From Opitutia bacterium (lineage in GTDB: Bacteria; Verrucomicrobiota; Verrucomicrobiia; Opitutales; Seribacteraceae), in assembly GCA_002730975.1 (NCBI GenBank), contig PCBO01000136.1, forward strand, positions 1 to 64,000: a stretch of DNA of 64,000 bases, given 5' to 3'. The notes below the pieces were generated by a model that saw only the letters and a list, made by a program, of their open reading frames with translations, made no database searches and had not been told where the DNA came from. Each line of letters opens with the position of its first letter. The stretch's first letter is position 1. Positions 1-8,436 of the stretch are shown in pieces. Made by a program: the position numbers and the translations under genes.

Positions 1-365
1 CCGGAGAGCTTTCCCTAGCTTTCCTGGGGGATGATGAACTGGCTTCCATCCACGCGGATTTCTTGGCAGATCCTTCCCACACAGACGTCATCACTTTTCC
101 GGGCGAGGCATCCGATGGTCTTGCCGGTGAAATCTGCGTTTCCGTAGAGCGAGCCGAAATGGAAGCCGTGGCCCGAAATGAACCCTTTGAGCGTGAGCTC
201 ACTCTCTATCTCGTGCACGGTTGGTTACACCTTGTCGGCTTCGACGATATAGAAGACACAGATCGTGTACTCATGCGAGAAGCCGAACGGACATCCATGG
301 GGGCTATCGAAAAAGCAGGCCTTATTCCCGATTTTCGACTCGCCCCGAAGTCACTTGCCCAATAG
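1..365 (+). CDS. ybeY: Endoribonuclease YbeY (rRNA maturation factor), 5' partial
   Basis: The reading frame (codons starting at position 3) is open from the window edge, so the N-terminus is missing. YbeY is a zinc-dependent single-strand endoribonuclease involved in 16S rRNA 3'-end maturation and ribosome quality control in the cytoplasm. The visible part contains the family segments FLGDDELASIHADFL, HTDVITFP and GEICVS, and the metal site HGWLHLVGFDD. The first two His ligands are at 216-218 and 228-230. The third ligand position, normally His in H-x3-H-x5-H, is Asp here (246-248). The C-terminus is normal in length. The DUF502 gene follows 27 nt downstream on the same strand. The family call is firm; the ligand change is read directly from the sequence. 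Confidence 0.9.
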   Translation, partial: GELSLAFLGDDELASIHADFLADPSHTDVITFPGEASDGLAGEICVSVERAEMEAVARNEPFERELTLYLVHGWLHLVGFDDIEDTDRVLMREAERTSMGAIEKAGLIPDFRLAPKSLAQ

Positions 366-392
366 TCATTCGGATCACTTTCGTTTCCTTCG

Positions 393-1133
393 ATGTTCAA
401 GAAATTCCGCAACGCCTTCCTCACGGGGCTTCTCATATTCCTGCCTTTGGGCACGACGATCTTCGTGCTCAATTTCTTGCTCGATATGTTTGAGGCACCC
501 GCAATGCGTTTTGCCTTTGAGATGGGTCTTAAGGAAGAGAGCTTCTTCTTCGGCTTGCAGACTTTGCTGGCTGTGGTCGGGCTACTCGTCGGGGTTCTTG
601 CTCTCACTTCTCTTGGTTTTCTTTCCAATTACGTATTAGGCAAATTTTTCATTAATTCTGCCGAGAGAATATTGGATCGAGTGCCTTTCGTTAGCACCGT
701 TTATCGAACGGTGAAGCAAATCGTCGATACCTTCGGAAAAGAAAATCGAGCTGTTTTCAACCAAGTTGTAATGGTCGAGTATCCCCGCCAAGGCTGCTAC
801 ACGATTGGTTTTTTGACAAACGATGCCGAGGGTGAGACCGAAGCTGTGATAGGACGCCAGTTGACCACGGTTTTCGTCCCTACCACTCCCAACCCCACCA
901 GCGGCTTCCTTCTGTTCGTTCCCAGAGAAGAAGTCTTTGCTATGGACATGTCCTTGGGTGAGGGCATGAAGCTGTTGATTTCTGGCGGTGCGGTCATTCC
1001 CGAATACGACGCAAAGAAGGTGAAGAAAAAGGCGCAAAGTTCCTCCAAGCGTTCTTCCACCAAGTCCTTACCTAAAGCTTCCCCTAAAAAAACAGCTATT
1101 AATCCGCCTCGTTCGCGAACGCGTAAAACCTAA
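393..1133 (+). CDS. DUF502 family inner-membrane protein
   Basis: A 246-residue protein of the DUF502 (COG2928) family, whose biochemical role is not established; plant relatives are the LIKE-COV proteins. Two hydrophobic segments are clear, at about residues 9-31 and 54-80. They are followed by the conserved amphipathic stretch ERILDRVPFVSTVYRTVKQI and a soluble beta-rich part with NPTSGFLLFVP. The last 40 residues are a Lys/Ser-rich basic tail (KVKKKAQSSSKRSS), probably cytoplasmic. The ATG at 393 begins with MFKKFRNAF, a usual positively charged N-terminus for this family. It sits between ybeY and recO on the same strand, with short gaps on both sides. Confidence 0.85.
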   Translation: MFKKFRNAFLTGLLIFLPLGTTIFVLNFLLDMFEAPAMRFAFEMGLKEESFFFGLQTLLAVVGLLVGVLALTSLGFLSNYVLGKFFINSAERILDRVPFVSTVYRTVKQIVDTFGKENRAVFNQVVMVEYPRQGCYTIGFLTNDAEGETEAVIGRQLTTVFVPTTPNPTSGFLLFVPREEVFAMDMSLGEGMKLLISGGAVIPEYDAKKVKKKAQSSSKRSSTKSLPKASPKKTAINPPRSRTRKT

Positions 1134-1147
1134 TTGTCTCCTCCTGA

Positions 1148-1765
1148 ATGGTCGCGCCCACCCGTACCCTGCAAGGAATTGTTCTCAGTAGGGAGGAAAG
1201 CGGGGAAGGTAGCCTCCGCATTCGCGTCTTCTCCTCCGAAGAAGGCCTCGTGCTCGTATACAAGCGTTTAGCTTCCAAGCGGGCGTCTGGCTCTTTGCCG
1301 GACCTATTCGACGAGGTCGAATTACGACTCAGTCGCCCACGAAGCGGAGGTGATTCGGTATCCTTCGCTTCCGAGTGGCGACCGCTTCATCGTCGCCCCG
1401 AGTTAGCTCGTGGTCAGCTTCGCCTGGAGACGGCTTCTGCTCTTTCATTGCTTTATCAGAGAAACGGCGCTCATCTCGCCGAACCGGCTCCGGCCGCCAA
1501 GCTCCTCGCGAACGCTCTGGATTCTCTTGTGGCAGGATATTCGCCTGACGCCGTGCATCTTAAAGCCCTTTACCGATTTGCTCGGGTCGAGGGTTACCCC
1601 GTAAAAGAGGACTGGTGGCAATCCTTACCCCTTGAACAGCGGCAGGCTGCTGTCGAAACCCTGAACGTTCCCTTGAGGAAGCTTGTCCAAGATGAGTGTG
1701 CTACTGCTGAAATACTCGAATCACTCCGACTATGGCTCAACGCGGAGACCGAATTGCGTTGCTGA
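1148..1765 (+). CDS. recO: DNA repair protein RecO (short form)
   Basis: RecO helps RecR load RecA onto SSB-coated single-stranded DNA during gap repair. The N-terminus has the typical RecO oligonucleotide-binding-fold pattern: GIVLSREESGEGSLRIRVFS, then GLVLVYKRLASKR. A helical C-terminal half follows. At 205 residues it is shorter than E. coli RecO (242). It has no CxxC zinc-binding pair; Cys occurs only near the end. The ATG at 1148 follows the DUF502 stop by 14 nt. recF lies 2.4 kb downstream, so two genes of the RecFOR pathway are near each other. The C-terminal half is weakly conserved, so the assignment rests mainly on the N-terminal domain. Confidence 0.72.
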   Translation: MVAPTRTLQGIVLSREESGEGSLRIRVFSSEEGLVLVYKRLASKRASGSLPDLFDEVELRLSRPRSGGDSVSFASEWRPLHRRPELARGQLRLETASALSLLYQRNGAHLAEPAPAAKLLANALDSLVAGYSPDAVHLKALYRFARVEGYPVKEDWWQSLPLEQRQAAVETLNVPLRKLVQDECATAEILESLRLWLNAETELRC

Positions 1766-1825
1766 TGTTTCTTCGTCCTACGATCTTGCCAAAACTTGGC
1801 TCCTGAACTATTCAAAATCCTTAAT

Positions 1826-2245
1826 ATGGGTATTTATCGTAAGGAAATCTTAATGCAATCCTCAGGAAAGGGGACTTACGAAATCACCGGCGAGGTTTCT
1901 GAAGCCGTGCGCGAATCGGGGCTTGCTGATGGACTTGCTTCGGTATTTGTACGTCACACCAGCTGCAGCCTCGTTCTCATGGAAAATGCCGACCCAACGG
2001 CTAGGAGAGATCTCGAACGCTTTATGGACGATTTGGTGCCCGACGACTATCCTCACTTCGTTCATACCTACGAAGGGCCGGACGATATGCCCTCTCACAT
2101 TAAGATGGCCCTAACTCGTTCGAGTGAAACCATTCCATTTACCAACAGGCGGCTCCTTCTTGGAACTTGGCAAGGGATTTTTCTTTGGGAACATCGCTTA
2201 GCGCCTCACTCAAGAAAAATCACTCTCTCCTGCGTTGGCGAATGA
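1826..2245 (+). CDS. yjbQ: YjbQ / UPF0047 family protein (secondary thiamine-phosphate synthase type)
   Basis: A member of the YjbQ/UPF0047 family; E. coli YjbQ has weak thiamine-phosphate synthase activity, but the physiological role is unclear. The family signatures are almost complete: VRHTSCSLVLMENADPTARRD, HTYEGPDDMPSHIK, then LGTWQGIFLWEHR. The conserved His, Asp and Glu residues in these stretches form the putative metal or active site. The start is set at ATG 1826 (MGIYRKEIL), since relatives begin just before this strand; an in-frame upstream start at 1796 would add ten unconserved residues. The stop overlaps the next gene's ATG (ATGA at 2242-2245), pointing to translational coupling. 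Confidence 0.88.
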   Translation: MGIYRKEILMQSSGKGTYEITGEVSEAVRESGLADGLASVFVRHTSCSLVLMENADPTARRDLERFMDDLVPDDYPHFVHTYEGPDDMPSHIKMALTRSSETIPFTNRRLLLGTWQGIFLWEHRLAPHSRKITLSCVGE

Positions 2246-3000
2246 AAATACGCTTACTAACGATTCCACTCGTCGCTGCTATCGGGGCCACCTTCTCTTT
2301 TTGGATGGGCTGCGGTTCGTCAAGTCTACCCGACATCGAGGAAAACGATAGCGCCTACGATCGTGGGCGAGGACATCTTCGCCAAGGGAACGAGGAAGAA
2401 GCTCTCGACGAATTTCTCTCTGTCACGCGAAGGATCGTCCAGTCTCCTCAGTCCCATATCGAGGTGGGACGCCTCCTCATGAAGCTGGATAATCGCCGAG
2501 ACCCCGTGTCTGCCATTTACCACTACCGTCGTTTTCTTCAACTCTCTCCTGACTCCAAGGAAGCGGCCACAGTGGAACAGCTTATTGTCACTGCAGAACG
2601 GGAAATTATTCGCAAACTGCCCGGTGAACCTTACGTCGAACATCTCGAAGCCCTTCGGCTGAGGGAGGAAAACAGTCGTCTCAAACGCGAATTAGCCGAT
2701 ATGCGCGTTCGCCTTGGTTTGCCTCTTGATACTGCGGACGCCCTGCTTCCTCTTTCCACTGATCCCAGACCCTCGTCCCCGCCTGCCGGTCCCTCTGCTC
2801 TCGAGATACTGCCCGAGCCTTCCATCGCTCGCACTCATATCATCCAGCAAGGCGACAGCCTTTACGCAATCAGTAGAAAGTTTTATGGCGACTCCGCTCA
2901 TATCGATCTCATTTACAACGCAAATCGAGATGTCTTGATAAACAAACGCAGTCTCAAGATCGGGCAGAAACTTCGTATCCCGCCCCGTCCCGCTCCTTGA
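2242..3000 (+). CDS. LysM-domain lipoprotein with TPR-like region
   Basis: A predicted 252-residue envelope lipoprotein. A hydrophobic signal peptide ends in a lipobox-like FWMGC, with the acylated Cys at residue 24. A helical region with TPR character follows (RGRGHLRQGNEEEALDEFLS, IYHYRRFLQLSPDSKEA), then a short coiled coil (LRLREENSRLKRELADMRVR) and a Pro/Ser linker. A C-terminal LysM domain covers about residues 199-250 (HIIQQGDSLYAISRKFYGD ... LKIGQKLRIP). LysM domains bind peptidoglycan glycan chains, so the protein probably links the outer membrane to the wall. The ATG at 2242 overlaps the yjbQ stop and gives a good signal peptide; a longer in-frame start at 2167 would bury it. Confidence 0.83.
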   Translation: MKIRLLTIPLVAAIGATFSFWMGCGSSSLPDIEENDSAYDRGRGHLRQGNEEEALDEFLSVTRRIVQSPQSHIEVGRLLMKLDNRRDPVSAIYHYRRFLQLSPDSKEAATVEQLIVTAEREIIRKLPGEPYVEHLEALRLREENSRLKRELADMRVRLGLPLDTADALLPLSTDPRPSSPPAGPSALEILPEPSIARTHIIQQGDSLYAISRKFYGDSAHIDLIYNANRDVLINKRSLKIGQKLRIPPRPAP

Positions 3001-3023
3001 ACCGAGGTTCGGAGGCACCAGGC

Positions 3024-4163
3024 ATGGCCTACTTCGACAACAACGCGACCACTCGTCCTTGCGAGGGTGCGCTAGTCAGCTATTCAAAGGCGCTTTCTGG
3101 GGATTGGCGAAACCCTTCCGCGCCTTCTTCGGCCGCCGCTCGCGTCAGGGCGAAACTGGACCTTGCTCGGGAACAGTTGGCTACTTGTCTTGGGGTATCC
3201 CCCGACACGGTTTCCTTCACTTCCGGCGCCACCGAGTCCAATAACGCAGTTTTTTCTTATATCTCTCGTCATGCTTCTTCTGATTCCCGAGTTTTGCTTT
3301 CTCCCGTCGAGCATCCGAGTGTTCGCGAGGCGGCTCGCCGCTATTTTCCCGGTCGAGTGGATGAGCTTGCTGTCGGTGGCTCAGAGATCGTCGACCCTTC
3401 CATTCTTGCTCCTGCACTCGATGCGACTGAAGTCGCTCTCGTTTCAGTCATGGCGGCGAATAACGAGACGGGTGTTATCCAACCATGGGAACAGATCGCC
3501 GAAATTTGCAGAGTTCATGGTGTTCCCTTTCACTGCGACGCTACCCAGTGGCTGGGAAAACTTCCCTCGGGTGAATTCGATGCCTGTGATTACCTTTCCG
3601 CTAGTGCCCACAAATTTGGAGGTGTAAAAGGCGTGGGGATTCTCAAGGCTCCCGCCGAAGTAAGCTTCATCGTGGGAGGAGAGCAGGAGGTCGGTCGGCG
3701 AGCCGGAACTGAAAACTTCCCGGGAGTCGCTGCTATGCTGGCTGCCTTGGAGGAAGCCTATTCCTTTGGCAAAGCGCCTATCCTTGAGCAAGCTCGCAAC
3801 GCGTTTGAGGAATCCCTCCGAGCATCCATCCCCGGTGTCGAGGTCCTCGGAGAAAATCTATCCCGCCTTTGGAATGTCTCCGCCCTTCTCATGCCGAGAT
3901 TCGAGAATCTCCGCTGGGTCGGGAAGTTGGAGAAAATGGGGCACGAGGTGTCCACAGGCTCTGCTTGCGCCACCGGCCAGGATGGTCCATCTCACGTTTC
4001 GGTGGCAATGGGCTTTTCTTCCGAGCAAGCCCGGAGGGTTGTAAGAGTTAGCGGTTCTCGCGAAACTACGCCCGCCGAGTGGTCCAGTCTTGCCGATGCT
4101 TTTCGTCTCGCTTACGCCGAGCTCCAAGCCGATTCGTCTTCCTACGAGGTCGTTTCTATCTAG
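3024..4163 (+). CDS. Cysteine desulfurase (NifS/IscS-type, class V aminotransferase fold)
   Basis: A PLP enzyme that takes sulfur from cysteine as a protein-bound persulfide for Fe-S clusters or thiolated molecules. Key features are the N-terminal YFDNNATTRP, TSGATESNN, HCDATQWLGK, the PLP-lysine motif SASAHKFGG (Lys197) and the persulfide-forming cysteine in STGSACATG (Cys315). The 379-residue length is normal for NifS/IscS. The start at 3024 is backed by GGAGG at 3011-3015, eight bases upstream; an in-frame ATG at 2997 overlaps the previous gene and lacks such a site. No iscU, sufBCD or mnmA is adjacent, so its sulfur acceptor cannot be named from context. Confidence 0.92.
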   Translation: MAYFDNNATTRPCEGALVSYSKALSGDWRNPSAPSSAAARVRAKLDLAREQLATCLGVSPDTVSFTSGATESNNAVFSYISRHASSDSRVLLSPVEHPSVREAARRYFPGRVDELAVGGSEIVDPSILAPALDATEVALVSVMAANNETGVIQPWEQIAEICRVHGVPFHCDATQWLGKLPSGEFDACDYLSASAHKFGGVKGVGILKAPAEVSFIVGGEQEVGRRAGTENFPGVAAMLAALEEAYSFGKAPILEQARNAFEESLRASIPGVEVLGENLSRLWNVSALLMPRFENLRWVGKLEKMGHEVSTGSACATGQDGPSHVSVAMGFSSEQARRVVRVSGSRETTPAEWSSLADAFRLAYAELQADSSSYEVVSI

Positions 4164-4170
4164 CCTCCCC

Positions 4171-5253
4171 GTGCGCCTTCTCGCCCTTAACTTGGAGAAC
4201 TTCCGCAATGTGAAAGTTGCGAGCTTGAGCTTTTCGGGTCAGCGAACCTTTTTCTTGGGACCCAACGGGCAGGGAAAGACAAACCTACTCGAGGCCATTG
4301 CCTTTGCGGGCGTTCTTCGCTCCTTTCGGTTTGGCGGTACCGAGAGCCTCGTCAGGCACGACTCTTCCGAAGCCAGTCTTTTTCACCGATTTCAAGACGA
4401 GGGCGACAACGAGAGTGAAGTTCTCCTGCGTCTCGATTCAAAGGGGGCCAAACGCGTCGAGCTGGATGGGGGGCGGATTACGCGTTTGGCTGATTATGTC
4501 GGCAGATTCCCCTCTGTCGTTCTTTCTTCTCGGGATTTCAGGCTCGTCCGCGATGGGCCCGCCGAACGGCGTCGCTGGCTCGACGTCACTCTGTCGACGT
4601 CCTCCTCCATTTACTTCGAGACTTTGCGAAACTACCACCGCTGCCTTCGTGAGCGCAATGCCCTCCTCAAGCGTGGCGGCGGGGATGCCGAACTGGATGC
4701 CTTCGAGGCTGCCCTCATCCCCGCTGCCGTTGAGCTCACTCGCTTGCGTCGCGAGGCATTGCCCGAGCTGACCGTCCTCTTGGCCGAGCGTTACGCCACC
4801 ATCTCCTCAAGCCGCGAGGAAGCCTCCCTCGGCTACAAGCCAGACCTGGAGGAAGCCGACCATGCCGCCATCGCCGATCGATACCTTGCAGGACGCGAAC
4901 GGGATCGCATCCTCGGGTCCACTCCAAGGGGACCGCACCGCGACGATTTTCGATTCTTGCTAGATTCTCGGAATGCCCGCCACCTCGCTTCCGAGGGGCA
5001 GCAACGCGGACTTGTACTCGCCTTGCGATTGGCGGAGTTTTCTTTCCTTCGTAAGATTTGCGGAACGATCCCCATCTTACTCGTCGACGATGCCCTCGGA
5101 GAACTCGATGCCGAGCGAAAGGCCAACTTCCACAAACTGCTTCCCGACGACGCCCAGGTCTTCGCCACCGGAACCGTTCACCCGGCGGAATCCGGCGATC
5201 CTGAGGCATGGGAAGTCTTTATTGTTAACGCCGGAACCTTTGAGCTTTCCTGA
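4171..5253 (+). CDS. recF: DNA replication and repair protein RecF
   Basis: An SMC-like ATPase that binds gapped DNA and, with RecO and RecR, directs RecA loading. It begins with the family hallmark LLALNLENFRNV. Walker A GPNGQGKT is at residues 30-37, the ABC-type signature region SEGQQRGLVLALRLAE is in the C-terminal third, and Walker B ILLVDDALGELD follows. The chosen start is GTG 4171, seven nucleotides after the cysteine desulfurase stop, giving 360 residues as expected; an in-frame upstream ATG would add 27 residues inside the preceding gene. It is not next to dnaA-dnaN-gyrB as in many genomes, so it does not mark the replication origin. Confidence 0.95.
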   Translation: MRLLALNLENFRNVKVASLSFSGQRTFFLGPNGQGKTNLLEAIAFAGVLRSFRFGGTESLVRHDSSEASLFHRFQDEGDNESEVLLRLDSKGAKRVELDGGRITRLADYVGRFPSVVLSSRDFRLVRDGPAERRRWLDVTLSTSSSIYFETLRNYHRCLRERNALLKRGGGDAELDAFEAALIPAAVELTRLRREALPELTVLLAERYATISSSREEASLGYKPDLEEADHAAIADRYLAGRERDRILGSTPRGPHRDDFRFLLDSRNARHLASEGQQRGLVLALRLAEFSFLRKICGTIPILLVDDALGELDAERKANFHKLLPDDAQVFATGTVHPAESGDPEAWEVFIVNAGTFELS

Positions 5254-5270
5254 ACTCTGCCCGCTCTCTC

Positions 5271-6065
5271 ATGGAATCGCTTACCGTCGCTCACTGGTCT
5301 CTTCTCGCTTTTGGTGCCCTCATAATGGGTATGAGTAAGGGCGGTCTCCCCGGTGCGGGAAACCTTACCGTAGCCATCTACGCTCTCGTGCTCGAGGATG
5401 CCTTGGGCTTGGCCGGCGTGCCTCTTTCCGTGGGTTTGCTCTTGCCCGTACTCATATCGGCTGACGTCACCGCCACCATCGTCTACCGTCGCCATGCCGA
5501 ATGGAAGTTCATCGCCCGTCTTCTTCCCTTTTTCATCATCGGAATCCTTGTCGGGTGGAAGGTGTTCGGTTTCTTTCAGGCAAACGACGAGAGGGTGTCC
5601 CTCTTAAAGGTTCTCATCGGTCTCATCCTTCTTGCTATGACTGTCATGCACTTCACCATGAAGTGGCGGCGAAATCGCAAGGGAGACTTGGAAGGCGAAC
5701 AAAGCTCCCGAACTTCACTCGCATTCGGGGCCTTTCTCGGCTTGCTCGGGGGAGTCGCCACCATGCTTGCCAATGCTGCTGGGCCCGTGGCTCAGTTATA
5801 CCTTTTGGCCATGGCTTTACCAAAGTACGCCTTCATTGGTACATCCGCCTGGTTGTTTCTCATCGTGAATGTGTCAAAGGTTCCCTTTATGATCGATCTG
5901 GAGATCATCACCCTCGAGTCAATGTCCGTTAGTTGGTGGATGTTCATTCCCGCCGTGATCGGGGCCGCGATCGCCCCTCTAGTCGTTCGTCGCATAAACC
6001 AGAAGCTTTTCGAGGGATTGGTCTGGTTCTTTATTGTCCTCGCCGGACTCCGTATGGTGTTTTAG
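5271..6065 (+). CDS. TauE/SafE family membrane permease
   Basis: A 264-residue, very hydrophobic protein of the TauE/SafE (DUF81) family, which includes exporters of sulfite, sulfoacetate and related anions. About eight transmembrane helices can be seen. The family's duplicated layout shows in LLAFGALIMGMSKGGLPGAG near the N-terminus and AFGAFLGLLGGVATMLANAAGPV in the middle. The end (LVVRRINQKLFEGLVWFFIVLAGLRMVF) is typical. Transport direction and substrate cannot be deduced from sequence. Sitting between recF and ruvC on the same strand, it has no obvious metabolic neighbour. Confidence 0.88.
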   Translation: MESLTVAHWSLLAFGALIMGMSKGGLPGAGNLTVAIYALVLEDALGLAGVPLSVGLLLPVLISADVTATIVYRRHAEWKFIARLLPFFIIGILVGWKVFGFFQANDERVSLLKVLIGLILLAMTVMHFTMKWRRNRKGDLEGEQSSRTSLAFGAFLGLLGGVATMLANAAGPVAQLYLLAMALPKYAFIGTSAWLFLIVNVSKVPFMIDLEIITLESMSVSWWMFIPAVIGAAIAPLVVRRINQKLFEGLVWFFIVLAGLRMVF

Positions 6066-6074
6066 CTTTTTTTT

Positions 6075-6656
6075 ATGGCAAGAAGCTCGCGAAAACTTTG
6101 GGCCGAACATTTGGCGGGAAAGGGTAGGGAGGTTACCGCGATCGATCCCAAGGCTCTTCTCAAAAAGGTTCCCTATTCGGGACGTGTCCTAGGCGTCGAT
6201 CCGAGTCTCCGAGGCATGGGCTTGGCGGTTGTCGAGTTTGAGCCCAAACGCCCTCATCGCCTTCTCGATTCGCTTACCCTAAAGCTAAAGCCCAAGGTCC
6301 CCTTCGTCGGTTGCCTCGGCGAGATTCACAAGGCGGTCGCAGACATGGCGCAAAAATGGAACCCTCGCCACCTTTCCTGCGAGGAGACTATCTACGTAAA
6401 CAACTTCAAGACCGCCCAAATCATGGGGGCCGCTCGTGGTTCCGCGCTTTCCGCCGCCGCCATTCGAGGACTTCCCGTTTTTGAATACGCTCCCCTACGG
6501 ATCAAGCAAGCCGTGGTCGGCTTCGGTCGGGCGAGCAAGGAGCAGCTTGCCCGCACCATGGCTCAGATGCTTCAGCTGCCCGAGCCTTTGCCCTACGACG
6601 AGTCCGACGCCGCGGCTACAGCCCTGTGCCATGCCTTTACTTGGATCCCGGACTGA
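6075..6656 (+). CDS. ruvC: Holliday junction resolvase RuvC
   Basis: RuvC cuts Holliday junctions symmetrically during recombination. All four acidic catalytic residues can be placed: Asp42 in GVDPSLRGMG, Glu103/Glu104 in LSCEET, and Asp175 and Asp178 in YDESDAAATALCHA. The last two have the same three-residue spacing as D138/D141 of E. coli RuvC. There is a basic N-terminal extension of about 35 residues before the catalytic core; no later ATG or GTG would remove it, so it is probably real. The TauE-type gene ends 9 nt upstream, suggesting one transcript from recF onward. ruvA and ruvB are not in the window. Confidence 0.92.
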   Translation: MARSSRKLWAEHLAGKGREVTAIDPKALLKKVPYSGRVLGVDPSLRGMGLAVVEFEPKRPHRLLDSLTLKLKPKVPFVGCLGEIHKAVADMAQKWNPRHLSCEETIYVNNFKTAQIMGAARGSALSAAAIRGLPVFEYAPLRIKQAVVGFGRASKEQLARTMAQMLQLPEPLPYDESDAAATALCHAFTWIPD

Positions 6657-6669
6657 GAGGCCTTCTCTT

Positions 6670-7320
6670 TCAGGGGGTCACAAATAAACTGGAGGGCAGC
6701 AGAGGTCTCACCTTGTCCGAGCATGCAAGCAGCTTCACGGTCACTGATACCTCGTTCTTCACTTGATCAAGCATACCTCCTGGATTAATTCCGAATTCCC
6801 CACGCAAGATGGAAAGCGTCGCTTGCACCTCCAACAAATCTCCCGCTCGTCCGTCCAGGCTTCTTCGTCCCGCTCGTTGGTACCGAAACACTGCAGGCAG
6901 AAGCATCTCCTTCGCCTTCCCCTTCAATGTGAGCGTGCCCACGATGTCACCTCGTATTTCTTTGCGCCCCCAACGCAAGTTTTGAATGCCCTTAAAGGCA
7001 AAGGTGATCCGGGGGAAACGCCCGGTGTCGAGCCATGTCGAAGAGTTGACCACTGCTTGCGATTTACCGTGAAAAAGCCTTATGCCGCGGGCATCGATGG
7101 AAACCCTTCCTCGGGCAGTTTCGAGCCGCTCCATCGGGAACTCCATCGTCCCTCCGGCTCCGCGAATTTCCCCCTTTAGCTGTCCGTTTCCAAAAGAGGT
7201 ATTGATACTTACCTTTATCGTATTGAACTGGTCGGGAGTGCGAAAGTCGAAAGTCATGCCGAAGGCGTTCGCCCCGCCCAGTGCGACAACCAAGAACAAT
7301 CTGAAAACTCTACTCGTCAT
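6670..7320 (-). CDS. YceI family periplasmic protein
   Basis: A 216-residue protein with a signal peptide (hydrophobic stretch to about residue 21, VVALGGANAFG) and the beta-rich YceI pattern: residues aligning with family features include FRTPDQFNTIKVSI, a STWLDTGRFPRITFAFK strand pair, then GTLTLKGKAKEMLLPAVF. YceI proteins form a lipocalin-like barrel that binds long polyisoprenoid or lipid ligands in the periplasm. Ligand and role are unknown here. It converges with ruvC (13 nt between stops), and its upstream region abuts the promoter region of the next plus-strand gene. Confidence 0.78.
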   Translation of the reverse strand: MTSRVFRLFLVVALGGANAFGMTFDFRTPDQFNTIKVSINTSFGNGQLKGEIRGAGGTMEFPMERLETARGRVSIDARGIRLFHGKSQAVVNSSTWLDTGRFPRITFAFKGIQNLRWGRKEIRGDIVGTLTLKGKAKEMLLPAVFRYQRAGRRSLDGRAGDLLEVQATLSILRGEFGINPGGMLDQVKNEVSVTVKLLACSDKVRPLLPSSLFVTP

Positions 7321-7461
7321 CTCCTTTCATCCTGTTCAATCCGGCAGTGCAAGTCGAGTGCGAACACTCCTCTCGGATCCTTACCGAATTTTGCATTTCC
7401 GATATCCCCACGATTCGTTATCCGGCACTTGTGTTAGATCACAAAAAAACTTAATTTCCGT

Positions 7462-7490
7462 TTGACCCCTCTTACGCACAGGCTCAAAAT
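7462..7490 (+). promoter_or_regulatory. Putative sigma-70 promoter for the 7512 gene
   Basis: TTGACC (7462-7467) and CAAAAT (7485-7490) are separated by 17 bp, with the start codon 21 bp further on. The -35 matches the consensus well and the -10 in four of six positions. This is sequence reading only; the short leader after the -10 is tight but possible. Confidence 0.4.
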
Positions 7491-7511
7491 TGTCCCATTC
7501 TACTTTAATCT

Positions 7512-8306
7512 ATGTATAAAAAAGTTCATTCCCTTTACGCTTTACTGTCTCTTTTCCCTTTTGGCCTCTCTGCCGCCACCTCTTCGGCGGGTGGGGTCGT
7601 GAACGAAGCCGTAATCGGAGCACCCTTCTACGGGTTCACTTCCGACGCCTCTGGCGCCGTGGCCAACGCCGTGGGCCCCACCGCAGATTTTATTCAGCCC
7701 ATGCGCCTCATCGCTCGTTCGGGCGATTCCAAGGTCAACGCCGGGTCCGCCACCCAGCTGGCGAGCAGCCTCCTCTTGGACGACGGCACCGTCACCAACC
7801 TTCCCTCCGAGGAAGTCGCCTGGGCCGTGGACGCCGCCCTCGCCACTGTTTCTCAGTCAGGTCTACTAACCGCCAAGCAAGTTACCGAACGCGTGCGGGT
7901 CAAGGTCACCGCCACAGCCGAAGGTATTACCGCCGAGGTGCGCGTTCGCCTCGAGCCCCACACCGCAGCGGTTCCCGCGGGCCCTGCATCTTCACTTGTC
8001 GCAGGTTCCGTCGACGTCCCGAACGCCCCGGGATGGAAAAAATCCCCTTGGTTCGGTTCCTTCTACGCTACCGAAAACAACTGGCTCCATCACTCTGATC
8101 TAGGCTGGCTGTTCGTTCAGGAAGCTGGCGACGGTTCTCTCTGGACTTGGGACAATGACCACCAGTGGCTCTGGACCGGTAAAGGCGTCTATCCCCACCT
8201 TTACCGTGCCAAGGATTCCACGTGGCTCTACTTCATGTTGCAAGCGCGACCCAAAAAGGTGTTCTACAACCATACCACCAAGCGGCTCGAAACCTCCCAG
8301 CCTTAA
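7512..8306 (+). CDS. Secreted protein with bacterial Ig-like region and aromatic C-terminal module
   Basis: No specific function recognised. The 264-residue product has a signal peptide (LYALLSLFPFGLSAATS), then a small-residue-rich segment. About residues 75-155 resemble a bacterial Ig-like/cadherin-type domain (MRLIARSGDSKVNAG ... SGLLTAKQVTERVRVKVTATA). About residues 173-250 form a Trp/Tyr-rich module: GWKKSPWFGSFYAT, NNWLHHSDLGWLFVQ, SLWTWDNDHQWLWTGKGVYP, STWLYFML. This kind of C-terminal unit is, from memory, frequent at the ends of secreted proteins in Opitutae-type Verrucomicrobiota. It may serve in surface attachment or sorting, but that is inference. It has its own candidate promoter and converges with queA. 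Confidence 0.7.
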   Translation: MYKKVHSLYALLSLFPFGLSAATSSAGGVVNEAVIGAPFYGFTSDASGAVANAVGPTADFIQPMRLIARSGDSKVNAGSATQLASSLLLDDGTVTNLPSEEVAWAVDAALATVSQSGLLTAKQVTERVRVKVTATAEGITAEVRVRLEPHTAAVPAGPASSLVAGSVDVPNAPGWKKSPWFGSFYATENNWLHHSDLGWLFVQEAGDGSLWTWDNDHQWLWTGKGVYPHLYRAKDSTWLYFMLQARPKKVFYNHTTKRLETSQP

Positions 8307-8436
8307 CCAGCGATTCTCAAACCGCCGCCGAGGTGCAGGCCCTGTATCAGTCGGGGCAGTAGGCGAGGGGCAATTCCCCGCTCACCGGGTATTCGGGACT
8401 TTGGAGCCAGCAGCGACAACAGCGAGGCAAGATTGC

